Assembly (NCBI RefSeq): GCF_005154805.1
Contig: NZ_CP039727.1
Coordinates: 5,329,501 to 5,393,500, forward strand
From: Bacillus sp. S3
Lineage (GTDB): Bacteria > Bacillota > Bacilli > Bacillales > Cytobacillaceae
Length of the DNA stretch: 64,000 bases
Direction of reading: 5' to 3'
This document shows positions 25,699-34,343 of this stretch, one piece after another. The stretch's first letter is position 1. Each line of letters starts with the position of its first letter. The position numbers and the translations under genes are program-made. Below the pieces are notes generated by a model. That model did not search any database. It worked only from the letters and a program-made list of their open reading frames with translations, and was not told the DNA's origin.

Positions 25699-27450
25699 CT
25701 ATTTCATGACCTTCCAGAACTCACCAGCTACTGCCTGATATCCTGTTAAGCTTAAGTGGATATTAGCCGGGTTTGGAAGATACTCTTGGAACTTGCTTGC
25801 AATTAGTGTATCTGTAGCGACAAATGTATCGCCATGTTGAGCTGCCTGTGCTTGAATCTGGGCGTTAAATCCTTGTAATAATTGGTCTAATTGAACTTTC
25901 TGCCCCGCATCTTGAATATATGGGTATGGGTTATAGTAGCCCATCACATACACCTTGACCGTTGGATTTAATTGATCAATGGTGCCTAAAATTATGTTTA
26001 TGTTTTTCGCTGCCTCAGCAATCGCTGCCGGTGCTTGTGCTGCATTCGTTTGGATCACAGGGAGCAGATCATTTGCACCAATATCAATCGTTAAATGTGT
26101 AGCTTCTTTAATTTCCTTTTGTACTTCAACGTTTTTCAGCTGTTCAATTACATGAGTAGTTGTAAAGCCTGAAACTCCAAAGTTATCAAAATCCCTTAAA
26201 TCATAGGTTTCGTTGGATTCTTTGAATTTTTCAGCTATAAAATCAGGGTAACCTGGACCATCTCCCCCTAGAGGAGTCATCCCGGCTGCTAAAGAATCAC
26301 CTAAAGCAACATATTCAACTGGATCTGTAACTGGAGCAGGGACTGGAACAATCCATACGCCATCTGGACCGACTTCCCAGCCGTCAATGACTGTATTTAC
26401 AGCCATAGAGCCGCTTGGATAGAAGTAATACCATTTTCCATCAATTGCTGCCCAGCCGGTTTTCATGGCTCCACTGTTATCTAGGAAATATTTTTTCTCT
26501 CCATCGTTTAGCCAGCCTGTTTTCATCGCGCCGCTGTTATCTAGGAAATACCATTTGCCTCCATTTGCTAACCAACCGGTTTTCATCGCGCCGCTGTTTT
26601 CAAGGAAGTACCATTTGCCTCCATTTGCTAACCAGCCCGTTTTCATTGCGCCACTATTGTCTAGGAAGTACCATTTACCTCCGTTGAAAAGCCAGCCGGT
26701 TTTCATTGTGCCTGATTTTTCAAGATAGTACCATTTTCCGCCGGTTAACAACCAGCCGGTTTTCATCGCACCGCTTTTTTCAAGATAATACCATTTACCA
26801 TTATCTAATACCCAGCCGGTTTTCATGACACCGGAGCCATCAAGGTAATACCATACTCCACCAGTAGAAAGCCAGCCTGTTTTCGCTACACCATTGGCAT
26901 AAAAATACCATTTCCCGTCAGCCAGTACCCAGCCGTTTGTGCTGACCGAATATCCATTTGCTTTGGCAATTGCATCAAAGCTGCTATCAGACCAGGTAAT
27001 GATAACTGGTGTGTACACCTGGATTTGGCTGTAAAGCCAGCGTACTTCTTCGTTGTGCATGCGTACACAACCTGAACTAATATATTTACCTATGGAACTT
27101 TCATTCGCATTTCCATGTATTCCATATGTGGTACCATATGTACCTCTTGCCTCGAGCCCCATCCATCTGTCACCTAATGGGTTACGCGGATCACCGCCGG
27201 GAATCTTACCCGTATAATACGGACGATTGACAATCTTATTCACAATTCTAAATGTGCCTTCCGGGGTTAGATCTCTAGATCTGCCCGTTGCCACCTTAAA
27301 GGTTTTAATCAACTTCCCGCCATCATAATAAGCGAGTGTATTGATTTTTTTGTTGATGACTAGTAATTGTGAACTACCAGCTGCATCCGTTGGTACATTA
27401 AAGAAAAAGATGCTAAATATTAGGACAAAAACAATCGTTAATTTTTTCAT
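25699..27450 (-). CDS. Secreted L,D-transpeptidase - wall-binding repeats - SGNH hydrolase fusion
   Basis: 583 residues. A signal peptide (about 1-24) is followed by a YkuD L,D-transpeptidase domain (about 28-155) with the catalytic motif HGN...SSGCVRMHN. About nine 20-residue wall-binding repeats (GGKWYFLDNSGAMKTGW type) come next, and a C-terminal SGNH/GDSL hydrolase with block I ALGDSLAAG, IGANDLL and the final HLSLTGY. The first domain would cross-link or modify peptidoglycan; the last may de-esterify wall or lipid substrates. ATG 27450 is used (GGGGAG 6 bp ahead). This architecture is unusual; all three parts look intact. Confidence 0.88.
   Translation of the reverse strand: MKKLTIVFVLIFSIFFFNVPTDAAGSSQLLVINKKINTLAYYDGGKLIKTFKVATGRSRDLTPEGTFRIVNKIVNRPYYTGKIPGGDPRNPLGDRWMGLEARGTYGTTYGIHGNANESSIGKYISSGCVRMHNEEVRWLYSQIQVYTPVIITWSDSSFDAIAKANGYSVSTNGWVLADGKWYFYANGVAKTGWLSTGGVWYYLDGSGVMKTGWVLDNGKWYYLEKSGAMKTGWLLTGGKWYYLEKSGTMKTGWLFNGGKWYFLDNSGAMKTGWLANGGKWYFLENSGAMKTGWLANGGKWYFLDNSGAMKTGWLNDGEKKYFLDNSGAMKTGWAAIDGKWYYFYPSGSMAVNTVIDGWEVGPDGVWIVPVPAPVTDPVEYVALGDSLAAGMTPLGGDGPGYPDFIAEKFKESNETYDLRDFDNFGVSGFTTTHVIEQLKNVEVQKEIKEATHLTIDIGANDLLPVIQTNAAQAPAAIAEAAKNINIILGTIDQLNPTVKVYVMGYYNPYPYIQDAGQKVQLDQLLQGFNAQIQAQAAQHGDTFVATDTLIASKFQEYLPNPANIHLSLTGYQAVAGEFWKVMK
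26405..26960 (-). repeat. 60-bp tandem DNA repeats encoding wall-binding motifs
   Basis: TTTTCATCGCGCCGCTGTT and close variants recur every 60 bp (26520, 26580, 26640, 26700, 26760). Some adjacent units are nearly identical at DNA level, indicating recent duplication or homogenisation. Confidence 0.82.
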
Positions 27451-27691
27451 ATTCATCTCCCCATTATGTAATTATCATTACAGTAACATGACAGAGCGAC
27501 TTTTTTTGTCACAATTTGGAGAAAATCTTGTAATATTTTTATATTCTTTTAAAAATATAGTTTAAAAGAACTAATTTTTTTCGACAACTCCAATCTTTCG
27601 TATGTCTTTACGTTTAAGGCATTTGTACCCCCACTTGAAATATAGGAGGCGGTTGCGGTATTCTAAAATGTAAGATTCTCCACGTAAGGTT

Positions 27692-28408
27692 GTGGTTACC
27701 ATTAGGATAAATAAATTTATTAGTGAGTCGGGTAAGGCCTCAAGACGCGGGGCAGATAAATTAATAAGTGAAGGCAGGGTTACGATCAACGGGAAAGCGG
27801 CGCAAATAGGCAGCCAGGTTGAGCCCGGTGACCAGGTCTGCATTGATGGCAGTGCGGTCAATGTTTCACATAACTATGTCTATATTGCCTTAAATAAACC
27901 CGTTGGTATTACTAGCACAACGGAAAGACATATAAAAGGAAACATTGTTGATTTCGTCAACCATCCATTACGTATTTTCCATATTGGCCGCTTAGACAAG
28001 GATTCGGATGGCTTAATATTGCTGACAAATGACGGGGATATTGTGAACGAAATTCTTCGAGCAGAAAACAAGCATGAGAAGGAATATATTGTCACCGTGG
28101 CCAAACCGATAACGCCTGAGTTTCTCAAACGAATGTCCGCCGGGGTAGAGATATTAGATACGAAAACACTCCCTTGCAAAGTAACACAGTTATCCAAATA
28201 TGTCTTTAAAATTATCTTAACTCAGGGTCTGAACCGACAAATCCGCAGGATGTGTGCGGCACTTGGTTACGAGGTAGTCAGGCTGCAGCGGATTAGGATT
28301 ATGAATATTGAATTAGGCAGCATGCCAATTGGACAATGGCGGGACCTCACGAAAAAAGAACGCCAGCAGCTATTTACAGACCTAAACTATGAGCCGAAAG
28401 AATGGTAA
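27692..28408 (+). CDS. rluF: 23S rRNA pseudouridine synthase RluF-type
   Basis: About 238 residues: an N-terminal S4 domain ([21 protein letters not shown]) and an RsuA/RluF catalytic domain with [17 protein letters not shown] containing the catalytic Asp, then [10 protein letters not shown]. It modifies a uridine of 23S rRNA (U2604 in E. coli). The start is uncertain: GTG 27692 is the only standard start in frame after a TAA at 27671, but AAGG lies only 2 bp ahead of it. Homologues begin at the residue encoded by ATT 27701. It has its own terminator. Confidence 0.9.
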   Translation: MVTIRINKFISESGKASRRGADKLISEGRVTINGKAAQIGSQVEPGDQVCIDGSAVNVSHNYVYIALNKPVGITSTTERHIKGNIVDFVNHPLRIFHIGRLDKDSDGLILLTNDGDIVNEILRAENKHEKEYIVTVAKPITPEFLKRMSAGVEILDTKTLPCKVTQLSKYVFKIILTQGLNRQIRRMCAALGYEVVRLQRIRIMNIELGSMPIGQWRDLTKKERQQLFTDLNYEPKEW

Positions 28409-28414
28409 AGAAAA

Positions 28415-28460
28415 GAGAGGCTGAGTCGAAACATACACTGTTTCTGCTCAGCCTCTCTTT
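28415..28460 (+). terminator. Rho-independent terminator after rluF
   Basis: Long stem GAGAGGCTGAG / CTCAGCCTCTC with an inner GAAAC/GTTTC extension and a T-rich tail. Confidence 0.88.
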
Positions 28461-28537
28461 CTTTCATTGTACAACGAAGGCCCTTTCCTTACATGACCTT
28501 TTTCCTTGTACGCATGCCGTTTTAGGGCACGTAAACC

Positions 28538-28751
28538 CTTTTCATTTACCATTCTGATTGCCAACCGGCTCATTCGGTCAATGTAATCACCTTTCATTTA
28601 CCATTCTGAATCCAAACAGGCTCATTCGGTCAATGTAATCACCTTTCATTTACCATTCTGAATCCAAACAGGCTCATTCGGTCAATGTAATCACCTTTCA
28701 TTTACCATTCTGAATCCAAACAGGCTCATTCGGTCAATGTAATCCCTTTTC
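28538..28751. repeat. Four tandem copies of a 52-bp repeat
   Basis: Units begin at 28538, 28590, 28642 and 28694 and contain CATTTACCATTCTG and GGCTCATTCGGTCAATGTAA. Copies 2-4 are identical over almost their whole length and copy 1 differs at a few positions. Located between convergent rluF and the LLM gene; no reading frame continues through it. Confidence 0.95.
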
Positions 28752-28756
28752 AAGAT

Positions 28757-29809
28757 CTAAACCTGCTCTGCTTCCCACTTCGCGACTTCTTCCCGAACCA
28801 GCGGTGCCACTTCTGTTCCCAGCAGCTCAATCGCCTTCAATACATCCTCGTGCGGCATGGAGCCAACCGGTACATGCAGCATAAAGCGGGTAATGCCTAC
28901 GTGTTTGCGAAGATGAATAATTTTTGCCGCAACCGTTTCCGGATCTCCGACGTACAGTGCACCCTCAAAGCTTCGGGCAGCATCAAAACTTGAGCGGTCA
29001 TAATGCCCCCAGCCGCGTTCCCGTCCAAGTACGTTCATGGCTTGCTGCGTTGAAGGGAAAAATTTATCTGCTGCCGTCATGGTATCCTCAGCAACGAAAC
29101 CATGCGAATGTGAGGCAACTGGCAGCTTAGTCACATCATGGCCTGCCTGGGCAGCCGCTCTTTTATAGAGATTTACATGCTGGGCAAACTGCAGCGGACT
29201 GCCTCCAATAATCGCTAAAACAAGCGGCAGGCCAAGCATGCCCGCACGAATGACAGATTGTGGTGTGCCCCCGCTGCCAATCCATACAGGTAATGGATCC
29301 TGAACCGGTCTAGGATACACGCCCAGGTTGTTGATTGCCGGCCGGTGCCCGCCCCTCCAGCTCACTTTCTCAGACTCGCGGATTTTCAATAATAACTCCA
29401 GCTTCTCATCAAACAGCTCATTATAGTCATTTAAATCATACCCAAACAACGGAAAGGATTCGATAAACGAACCCCTGCCTGCCATAATCTCTGCACGGCC
29501 ATTCGAAATGGCATCAAGTGTAGCGAAATCTTGGAATACCCGTACAGGATCGGCGGAGGAAAGCACTGTAACGGCACTCGTCAGCCGAATTTGCTTCGTT
29601 TGCGACGCAGCTGCAGCCAGCACAATTGCTGGTGAGGAAGCCGCATAATCTTTACGGTGATGCTCACCAACACCAAAGATATCTAAACCAATCTTGTCAG
29701 CAAGAACAATTTCTTCAACCACCTCACGCAGCCGCTCGGCATGACTTTTCACCTCACCCGTTTGAACATCCGGCGTTGTCTCTACAAACGTACTTACCCC
29801 TATTTCCAC
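28757..29809 (-). CDS. LLM-class flavin-dependent oxidoreductase
   Basis: 350-residue luciferase-like monooxygenase family protein (TIM barrel, FMN or F420-type). Family features include the early GVSTFVETTPD, GVGEHHRKDYAASSPAIVLAAAA and the GSGGTPQSVIRAG segment. The translated frame extends upstream, but I take GTG 29809 because GGAGGG lies 7 bp before it and it gives the usual MEIG(V/I)STF N-terminus. Substrate unknown. It stands alone beside a tandem repeat. Confidence 0.87.
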   Translation of the reverse strand: MEIGVSTFVETTPDVQTGEVKSHAERLREVVEEIVLADKIGLDIFGVGEHHRKDYAASSPAIVLAAAASQTKQIRLTSAVTVLSSADPVRVFQDFATLDAISNGRAEIMAGRGSFIESFPLFGYDLNDYNELFDEKLELLLKIRESEKVSWRGGHRPAINNLGVYPRPVQDPLPVWIGSGGTPQSVIRAGMLGLPLVLAIIGGSPLQFAQHVNLYKRAAAQAGHDVTKLPVASHSHGFVAEDTMTAADKFFPSTQQAMNVLGRERGWGHYDRSSFDAARSFEGALYVGDPETVAAKIIHLRKHVGITRFMLHVPVGSMPHEDVLKAIELLGTEVAPLVREEVAKWEAEQV

Positions 29810-30008
29810 TGACAATCCCTCCATTTTATGTAACCTTATCTTCCAACAATAGCAAAAATGAATCTCAATGGCCAATATCTTTAATTTGAGATATTTTTCC
29901 GCCCATTTAAAATTCAGGAATAGAATTAGCAGCAATGTATAAGTTTCTCCACTTTTTACTTAAATTCCAATTTGTCCAAGCTTATTTTAGCAGAAACGCA
30001 TACCATAT

Positions 30009-30036
30009 TTGGAAACAAAACGATTTTGTTTACCAA
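30009..30036. promoter_or_regulatory. Dyad upstream of the glycan operon
   Basis: TTGGAAACAAAA at 30009-30020 and TTTTGTTTACCAA at 30024-30036 form a nearly perfect inverted repeat (one unpaired base, 3-bp loop). It ends about 7 bp before the ribosome binding site of the gene at 30058. It could be an operator or an RNA hairpin in the leader. Confidence 0.45.
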
Positions 30037-30057
30037 GATGGAAAGGAGTAGTTTTAT

Positions 30058-31122
30058 TTGCGTACAGTCATGCATCTAAATTTAAGGGTTGACCCGACCC
30101 AATATATATCACAGATTCGGAATGTTCCTAACTATGATTATATCCATACCGTCCGCCAGCCTAAATATATGATTGATCTCTCGCTTCTTAATGAAAAGGT
30201 ACACTATTTAAATGAGATCTTCTCGCCAACTGAATTTATTAAGAAACATCAGCTGTCACTCTTACACGCCCACCACGGTCAATTAGGGGTATTATTACTC
30301 CCATTTAAGAATGCAACAAAGCTTCCGTTAGTCACTAGTATCCGCGGGAGGGATGCAACCCTTGCCAATCAGCCAGTTGGATACTTAGAGAACATGAAAA
30401 AGCTGTTCGAGCAAGGAGATCGCTTTTTCCCAGTCTGTCAATATTTAGCTGATAGGATCATTGCATGGGGGTGCCCTCCAGAGAAAATCAGAGTGTTATA
30501 TGGCGGTGTCGACCTTAGTCAATACACCTACCGCACACCTAAGAGGAACGGCTCCCAAAACATTATCTCAATCGGCAGGTTAGTAGAGAAAAAGGGCCAC
30601 CATATTCTCATGAAAGCTTTTCATAAAATAAAGGATAGATTCCCAAATGCGACATTGACAATCATCGGCAAAGGGGAATTAGAAGAAGAGCTGAAGGCCT
30701 TGGCTAAACAGTTAGAATTAGGGGATTCATTTCGTCTCTTACACCATCTCCCTAAAGAACAAGTCCGGGAACACTTAAGAAATGCAGATTTATTTTGCGC
30801 TGCCAGCTTAGAAGCCGCGAACGGAGATGTAGAAGGGATTCCGAATACCTTAAAAGAAGCAATGGCAACAGGCGTCCCAGTCATCTCAACCCGGCATGCC
30901 GGCATCCCTGAATTAGTTAGACATAAGCAAAATGGCTTTTTAGTGCAGGAAAACAACGTTGAACAACTTGCCGCTGCTCTTGAGTTTATGTTAAAGAATC
31001 GGCAGGTATGGGGGAAATATTCCATTGCAGCCCGCAAAAAAATTGAACAAGCCTTTGATCTTCAGAAACAGCTCTTACAGCAGGCAAATTATTATGATGA
31101 ACTGTTAGGAGGATCGAAATGA
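30058..31122 (+). CDS. Family 4 glycosyltransferase
   Basis: 354-residue GT4 enzyme with an HAHHGQLG segment in the acceptor half. The donor-site core comprises SIGRLVEKKGHHILMKAF, the EGIPNTLKEAMATGVPVIST region (EX7E motif), and GIPELV. It transfers a nucleotide-activated sugar onto a glycan; no membrane segment is visible. The start is TTG with AAAGGAG 7 bp upstream. Its stop overlaps the next start (ATGA), coupling it to the kinase-like protein and sugar epimerase. The operon may build an envelope or spore-surface polysaccharide; that is inference. Confidence 0.87.
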   Translation: MRTVMHLNLRVDPTQYISQIRNVPNYDYIHTVRQPKYMIDLSLLNEKVHYLNEIFSPTEFIKKHQLSLLHAHHGQLGVLLLPFKNATKLPLVTSIRGRDATLANQPVGYLENMKKLFEQGDRFFPVCQYLADRIIAWGCPPEKIRVLYGGVDLSQYTYRTPKRNGSQNIISIGRLVEKKGHHILMKAFHKIKDRFPNATLTIIGKGELEEELKALAKQLELGDSFRLLHHLPKEQVREHLRNADLFCAASLEAANGDVEGIPNTLKEAMATGVPVISTRHAGIPELVRHKQNGFLVQENNVEQLAAALEFMLKNRQVWGKYSIAARKKIEQAFDLQKQLLQQANYYDELLGGSK

Positions 31123-32426
31123 AGGATTTTAAATCAATTAAAGTAACGAAAGGCGTCAAAACCTTACAGATTGAAAACCCTACTAAGTATCCGCTGATCG
31201 GTATGGGTGCACAAGGCGCCGTTTTTAAATTATCAGAAGAAAAGTGTGTGAAGATTTATACAGACCCGCTGCAAGCAAAAATGGAAGCCGATGCACTAAG
31301 CGCTGGCAAACATCTATCATTTTTCCCAAAGGTCTACGAAACAGGTTCAAACTTTATCGTGATGGAATACTTTAATGCCCCAACATTAAAGGAATACCTC
31401 AGAAATTGCACGTATATCCCTGAATCCATCGCCAGCAAACTGCTGACTATTTTAAAAGAATTAAAAGAGGCAAAATTCACGATGGTTGATGCCCCGCTGC
31501 GACATATTTTTGTCCTTGAAAATGAAGAGTTGAAAGTAATTGACCATGTGAATGCCTTCAAACGGATTCACCCTGTCCCATTAAAACTATTGAGGGATTT
31601 AAATATCATTCTATTAAAAGAGTCCTTCTTAGAAGTAGTAAAAAGGCTGGAACCGGAGACATTACAAGAGTGGGAAAAGTATTTTAACAAAAATAGTTTG
31701 GATTATAAAAATATTCCCGTCACCTCTGGGGGATCAGGGGAGGGAGTCAAGGTGGACAGCGCCGTCACGCAGCCACTTATCGGAAAAGGGCATCAGGGTG
31801 CAGTCTACCGGGTTGCTGAAGATACCTGTGTAAAGATTTATGGGAAACCGGAAAATGCCAAGCAGGAACAAGAGGTTCTATTATCTTGTCAAAACTTATC
31901 CTTTATCCCTAAAGTCTATGAAAAAGGAACCAATTATGTTCTAATGGAATACCTGGTAGGGCCTGACTTAAATACTTTTCTAAAAAAACAATCTACCTTA
32001 TCAGAAGAGATTACTAAAAAACTGCTCGATATTTTAACAACCCAGAAGCAATCAGGTTTTAAGCAAATCGATGCTCCCTTACGGCATATCATTGTCACCA
32101 ATACCGGGTTTAAAATGGTCGATCATGTCTATTCGTTCTCGCGTGTTCAAGAGCGGCCGCTGGAGTTATTCCAGAACCTTCATGAAAGAAATTTCTTAGA
32201 TTCCTTCCTGGAACAAGTAAAGGCGATTGACCCAAAAACACATGCGGAATGGACCAAAACACCGATCCCGCTCACAAATCCGGAGGACGGTAATAAAGGA
32301 ACAAATGAAACCAAGAAAACTAGCACAAAAAAGCGATCCAAGCGAAAAAAGGAACACCATCATAGACATGGGCATAGTCACAAAAAAGAACATGATCGAA
32401 AAAAAGGACATGGCAGAAAAAAATGA
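31119..32426 (+). CDS. Tandem-duplicated protein kinase-like protein with His/Lys-rich tail
   Basis: 435 residues. Two homologous kinase-like modules (about 25-185 and 215-365) each contain a Gly-rich loop (GMGAQGAVFKL, GKGHQGAVYRV), CVKIY with the ATP-site Lys, and a hinge MEY. A catalytic-loop-like DAPLRHI follows, in which His sits where Asn is usual, and then VIDHV or MVDHV instead of DFG. A strongly basic, His-rich tail ends the protein. They resemble small Bacillus Ser/Thr kinase-like proteins; activity is uncertain. Translationally coupled on both sides to glycan genes by ATGA overlaps. Confidence 0.75.
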   Translation: MKDFKSIKVTKGVKTLQIENPTKYPLIGMGAQGAVFKLSEEKCVKIYTDPLQAKMEADALSAGKHLSFFPKVYETGSNFIVMEYFNAPTLKEYLRNCTYIPESIASKLLTILKELKEAKFTMVDAPLRHIFVLENEELKVIDHVNAFKRIHPVPLKLLRDLNIILLKESFLEVVKRLEPETLQEWEKYFNKNSLDYKNIPVTSGGSGEGVKVDSAVTQPLIGKGHQGAVYRVAEDTCVKIYGKPENAKQEQEVLLSCQNLSFIPKVYEKGTNYVLMEYLVGPDLNTFLKKQSTLSEEITKKLLDILTTQKQSGFKQIDAPLRHIIVTNTGFKMVDHVYSFSRVQERPLELFQNLHERNFLDSFLEQVKAIDPKTHAEWTKTPIPLTNPEDGNKGTNETKKTSTKKRSKRKKEHHHRHGHSHKKEHDRKKGHGRKK

Positions 32427-33424
32427 CCATATTAGTGACGGGTGCAGCGGGTTTTATTGGTTTCCATCTGGCAAAGCAATTGTTAGCCAAAGGCTATCAG
32501 GTTATTGGGATTGATAATCTAAATGACTATTATGATGTTTCATTAAAAAAGGATCGTCTAAAAATTATAGAAAAACATCCTAAGTTTGAATTTTATAAAA
32601 TCGATTTAACTGAGCGGAACAAAATAAATCAGCTATTTGTTGATCAATCCATCCATCGGGTAATTCATTTGGCTGCCCAGGCCGGTGTCCGGTACAGTTT
32701 AACCGCCCCCCATACCTATGTTGATTCCAACCTGGCCGGGTTTATGTCGATTTTAGAGGCATGCAGGCATCATAAAATAGAGCACCTGATCTATGCCTCA
32801 TCCAGTTCTGTTTATGGCGCCAATACAAGAATTCCATTTTCCACTAATGATAGTGTCGATCACCCCTTAAGCCTTTATGCTGCGACAAAAAAGGCAAATG
32901 AATTGATGGCCCATACGTACAGCCATTTATTTCAGATCCCAACAACCGGACTCCGATTCTTTACGGTTTATGGTCCATGGGGAAGACCGGATATGGCTTA
33001 CTATTCTTTTACCCGGGATATCATTGCAGGGAATACAATAAAGGTATTTAATCATGGGGATATGAGCAGAGACTTTACCTACATTGATGATATTGTGGAT
33101 GGAATCATCGCATTACTCGATCATCCCCCTGCATACAATTCTAACTGGAATGGCAAAAATCCTGACCCGGGTACTAGCTTTGCTCCTTACCGGATTTATA
33201 ATATCGGCAATCATAATCCCGTCAAGTTGCTGGACTTTATTAAACAATTAGAAAGACTCGTTGGGAAAAAGGCAAAAATAAAATTTCTGCCGATGCAGCC
33301 GGGTGATGTGAAGGAAACTTATGCAGACATAACAAATTTACAAAAGGAAACAGGATACTATCCGAAAACAACCTTAGAAACAGGCTTAGCACAATTCGTC
33401 GATTGGTATAAGAAATATCATTGA
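32423..33424 (+). CDS. NAD-dependent sugar epimerase (UDP-glucuronate 4-epimerase type)
   Basis: 333-residue extended short-chain dehydrogenase. NAD motif GAAGFIGFHLAK is at residues 7-18, with catalytic SSSSVYG and YAATKKANE (YxxxK) further on. The phrases HLAAQAGVRYS and GPWGRPDMAYYSFTRDI are typical of UDP-glucuronate/galacturonate 4-epimerases. It makes an activated sugar for the coupled GT4 enzyme. It starts 4 bp inside the upstream gene and a terminator follows, closing a three-gene operon. Confidence 0.9.
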   Translation: MTILVTGAAGFIGFHLAKQLLAKGYQVIGIDNLNDYYDVSLKKDRLKIIEKHPKFEFYKIDLTERNKINQLFVDQSIHRVIHLAAQAGVRYSLTAPHTYVDSNLAGFMSILEACRHHKIEHLIYASSSSVYGANTRIPFSTNDSVDHPLSLYAATKKANELMAHTYSHLFQIPTTGLRFFTVYGPWGRPDMAYYSFTRDIIAGNTIKVFNHGDMSRDFTYIDDIVDGIIALLDHPPAYNSNWNGKNPDPGTSFAPYRIYNIGNHNPVKLLDFIKQLERLVGKKAKIKFLPMQPGDVKETYADITNLQKETGYYPKTTLETGLAQFVDWYKKYH

Positions 33425-33461
33425 AGCAGAGGGGAGAACTCATCTGCTTCTTTCGTTTTTC
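33423..33461 (+). terminator. Rho-independent terminator of the glycan operon
   Basis: GAAGCAGA / TCTGCTTC arms followed by TTTCGTTTTTC. Confidence 0.8.
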
Positions 33462-33603
33462 TTGAAACAGCTGCTCATTATTTAATTTAGGTTCCAAGGG
33501 GCGAGAAATCTAATGTAATTGAGAATGCTGAGATTAATTGAAAATTTGAGTTTTTCAATTCAATCATATTTATCCTATCTTTTAAAATAGTACTCTATTT
33601 CAC

Positions 33604-33633
33604 TTGACAAATTTACAAGAGTTATATGATAAT
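33604..33633 (+). promoter_or_regulatory. SigA promoter of ahpCF
   Basis: TTGACA (33604-33609), an 18-bp spacer and GATAAT (33628-33633), giving a start near 33640 and a leader of about 130 nt before ahpC. The rest of the 343-bp gap holds the upstream operon's terminator and AT-rich sequence. Confidence 0.75.
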
Positions 33634-33643
33634 AGATTTTGAA

Positions 33644-33658
33644 TTAGAATTATTTTAA
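33644..33658 (+). promoter_or_regulatory. PerR-type box at the ahpCF promoter
   Basis: TTAGAATTATTTTAA matches the 7-1-7 PerR consensus TTATAATNATTATAA at 12 of 14 defined positions and lies just after the predicted start site, where bound repressor would block transcription. ahpCF is a classic PerR target in Bacilli. Confidence 0.75.
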
Positions 33659-33767
33659 ATAACTAATTATAATTAAAAGAGAATTGCAATTAGCTGTTTA
33701 TTATTTAGACTATTTGTCTAAACTAGCTTTTTAAACATTCTCAAAAAACACTAGGAGGAAAATTATT

Positions 33768-34331
33768 ATGTCTCTAATTGGAAAAGAAGTACAACCATTC
33801 AAAGCACAAGCATACAGAAATGGAGAATTTTTGGAAGTTTCAGATGCAGACTTCAGAGGTCAGTGGAGCGTAGTTTGCTTCTATCCAGCTGACTTTACAT
33901 TCGTTTGCCCAACAGAGTTAGAAGATCTTCAAGATCAGTACCCAGCACTGCAAGAACTTGGCGTTGAAGTATTCTCTGTTTCTAGAGATTCTCATTTTAC
34001 ACATAAAGCATGGCACGATTCATCAGAAACCATTGGTAAAATTACGTATACAATGATCGGTGACCCTGCCCATGTCCTTTCCCGTAACTTTGATGTATTG
34101 ATTGAAGAAGAAGGTGCTGCAGACCGCGGTACATTCATCATTGATCCAGACGGCGTGATCCAAGCTGTTGAAATTAACGCTGGCGGCATTGGCCGTGATG
34201 CTAGCACACTTATTAACAAAATTAAAGCAGCACAATATGTTCGCCAAAATCCTGGTGAAGTTTGCCCTGCAAAATGGAAAGAAGGCTCTGCAACACTTAA
34301 GCCAAGCCTTGACCTTGTAGGAAAAATTTAA
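33768..34331 (+). CDS. ahpC: Alkyl hydroperoxide reductase, peroxiredoxin subunit
   Basis: 187-residue typical 2-Cys peroxiredoxin reducing hydrogen peroxide and organic peroxides. The peroxidatic Cys is in DFTFVCPTE, the resolving Cys in GEVCPAKW near the C-terminus. It uses AhpF, encoded 12 bp downstream, for re-reduction. AGGAGG lies before ATG. A PerR-like box at the promoter predicts peroxide induction. Confidence 0.97.
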   Translation: MSLIGKEVQPFKAQAYRNGEFLEVSDADFRGQWSVVCFYPADFTFVCPTELEDLQDQYPALQELGVEVFSVSRDSHFTHKAWHDSSETIGKITYTMIGDPAHVLSRNFDVLIEEEGAADRGTFIIDPDGVIQAVEINAGGIGRDASTLINKIKAAQYVRQNPGEVCPAKWKEGSATLKPSLDLVGKI

Positions 34332-34343
34332 GGAGCAGATCAA

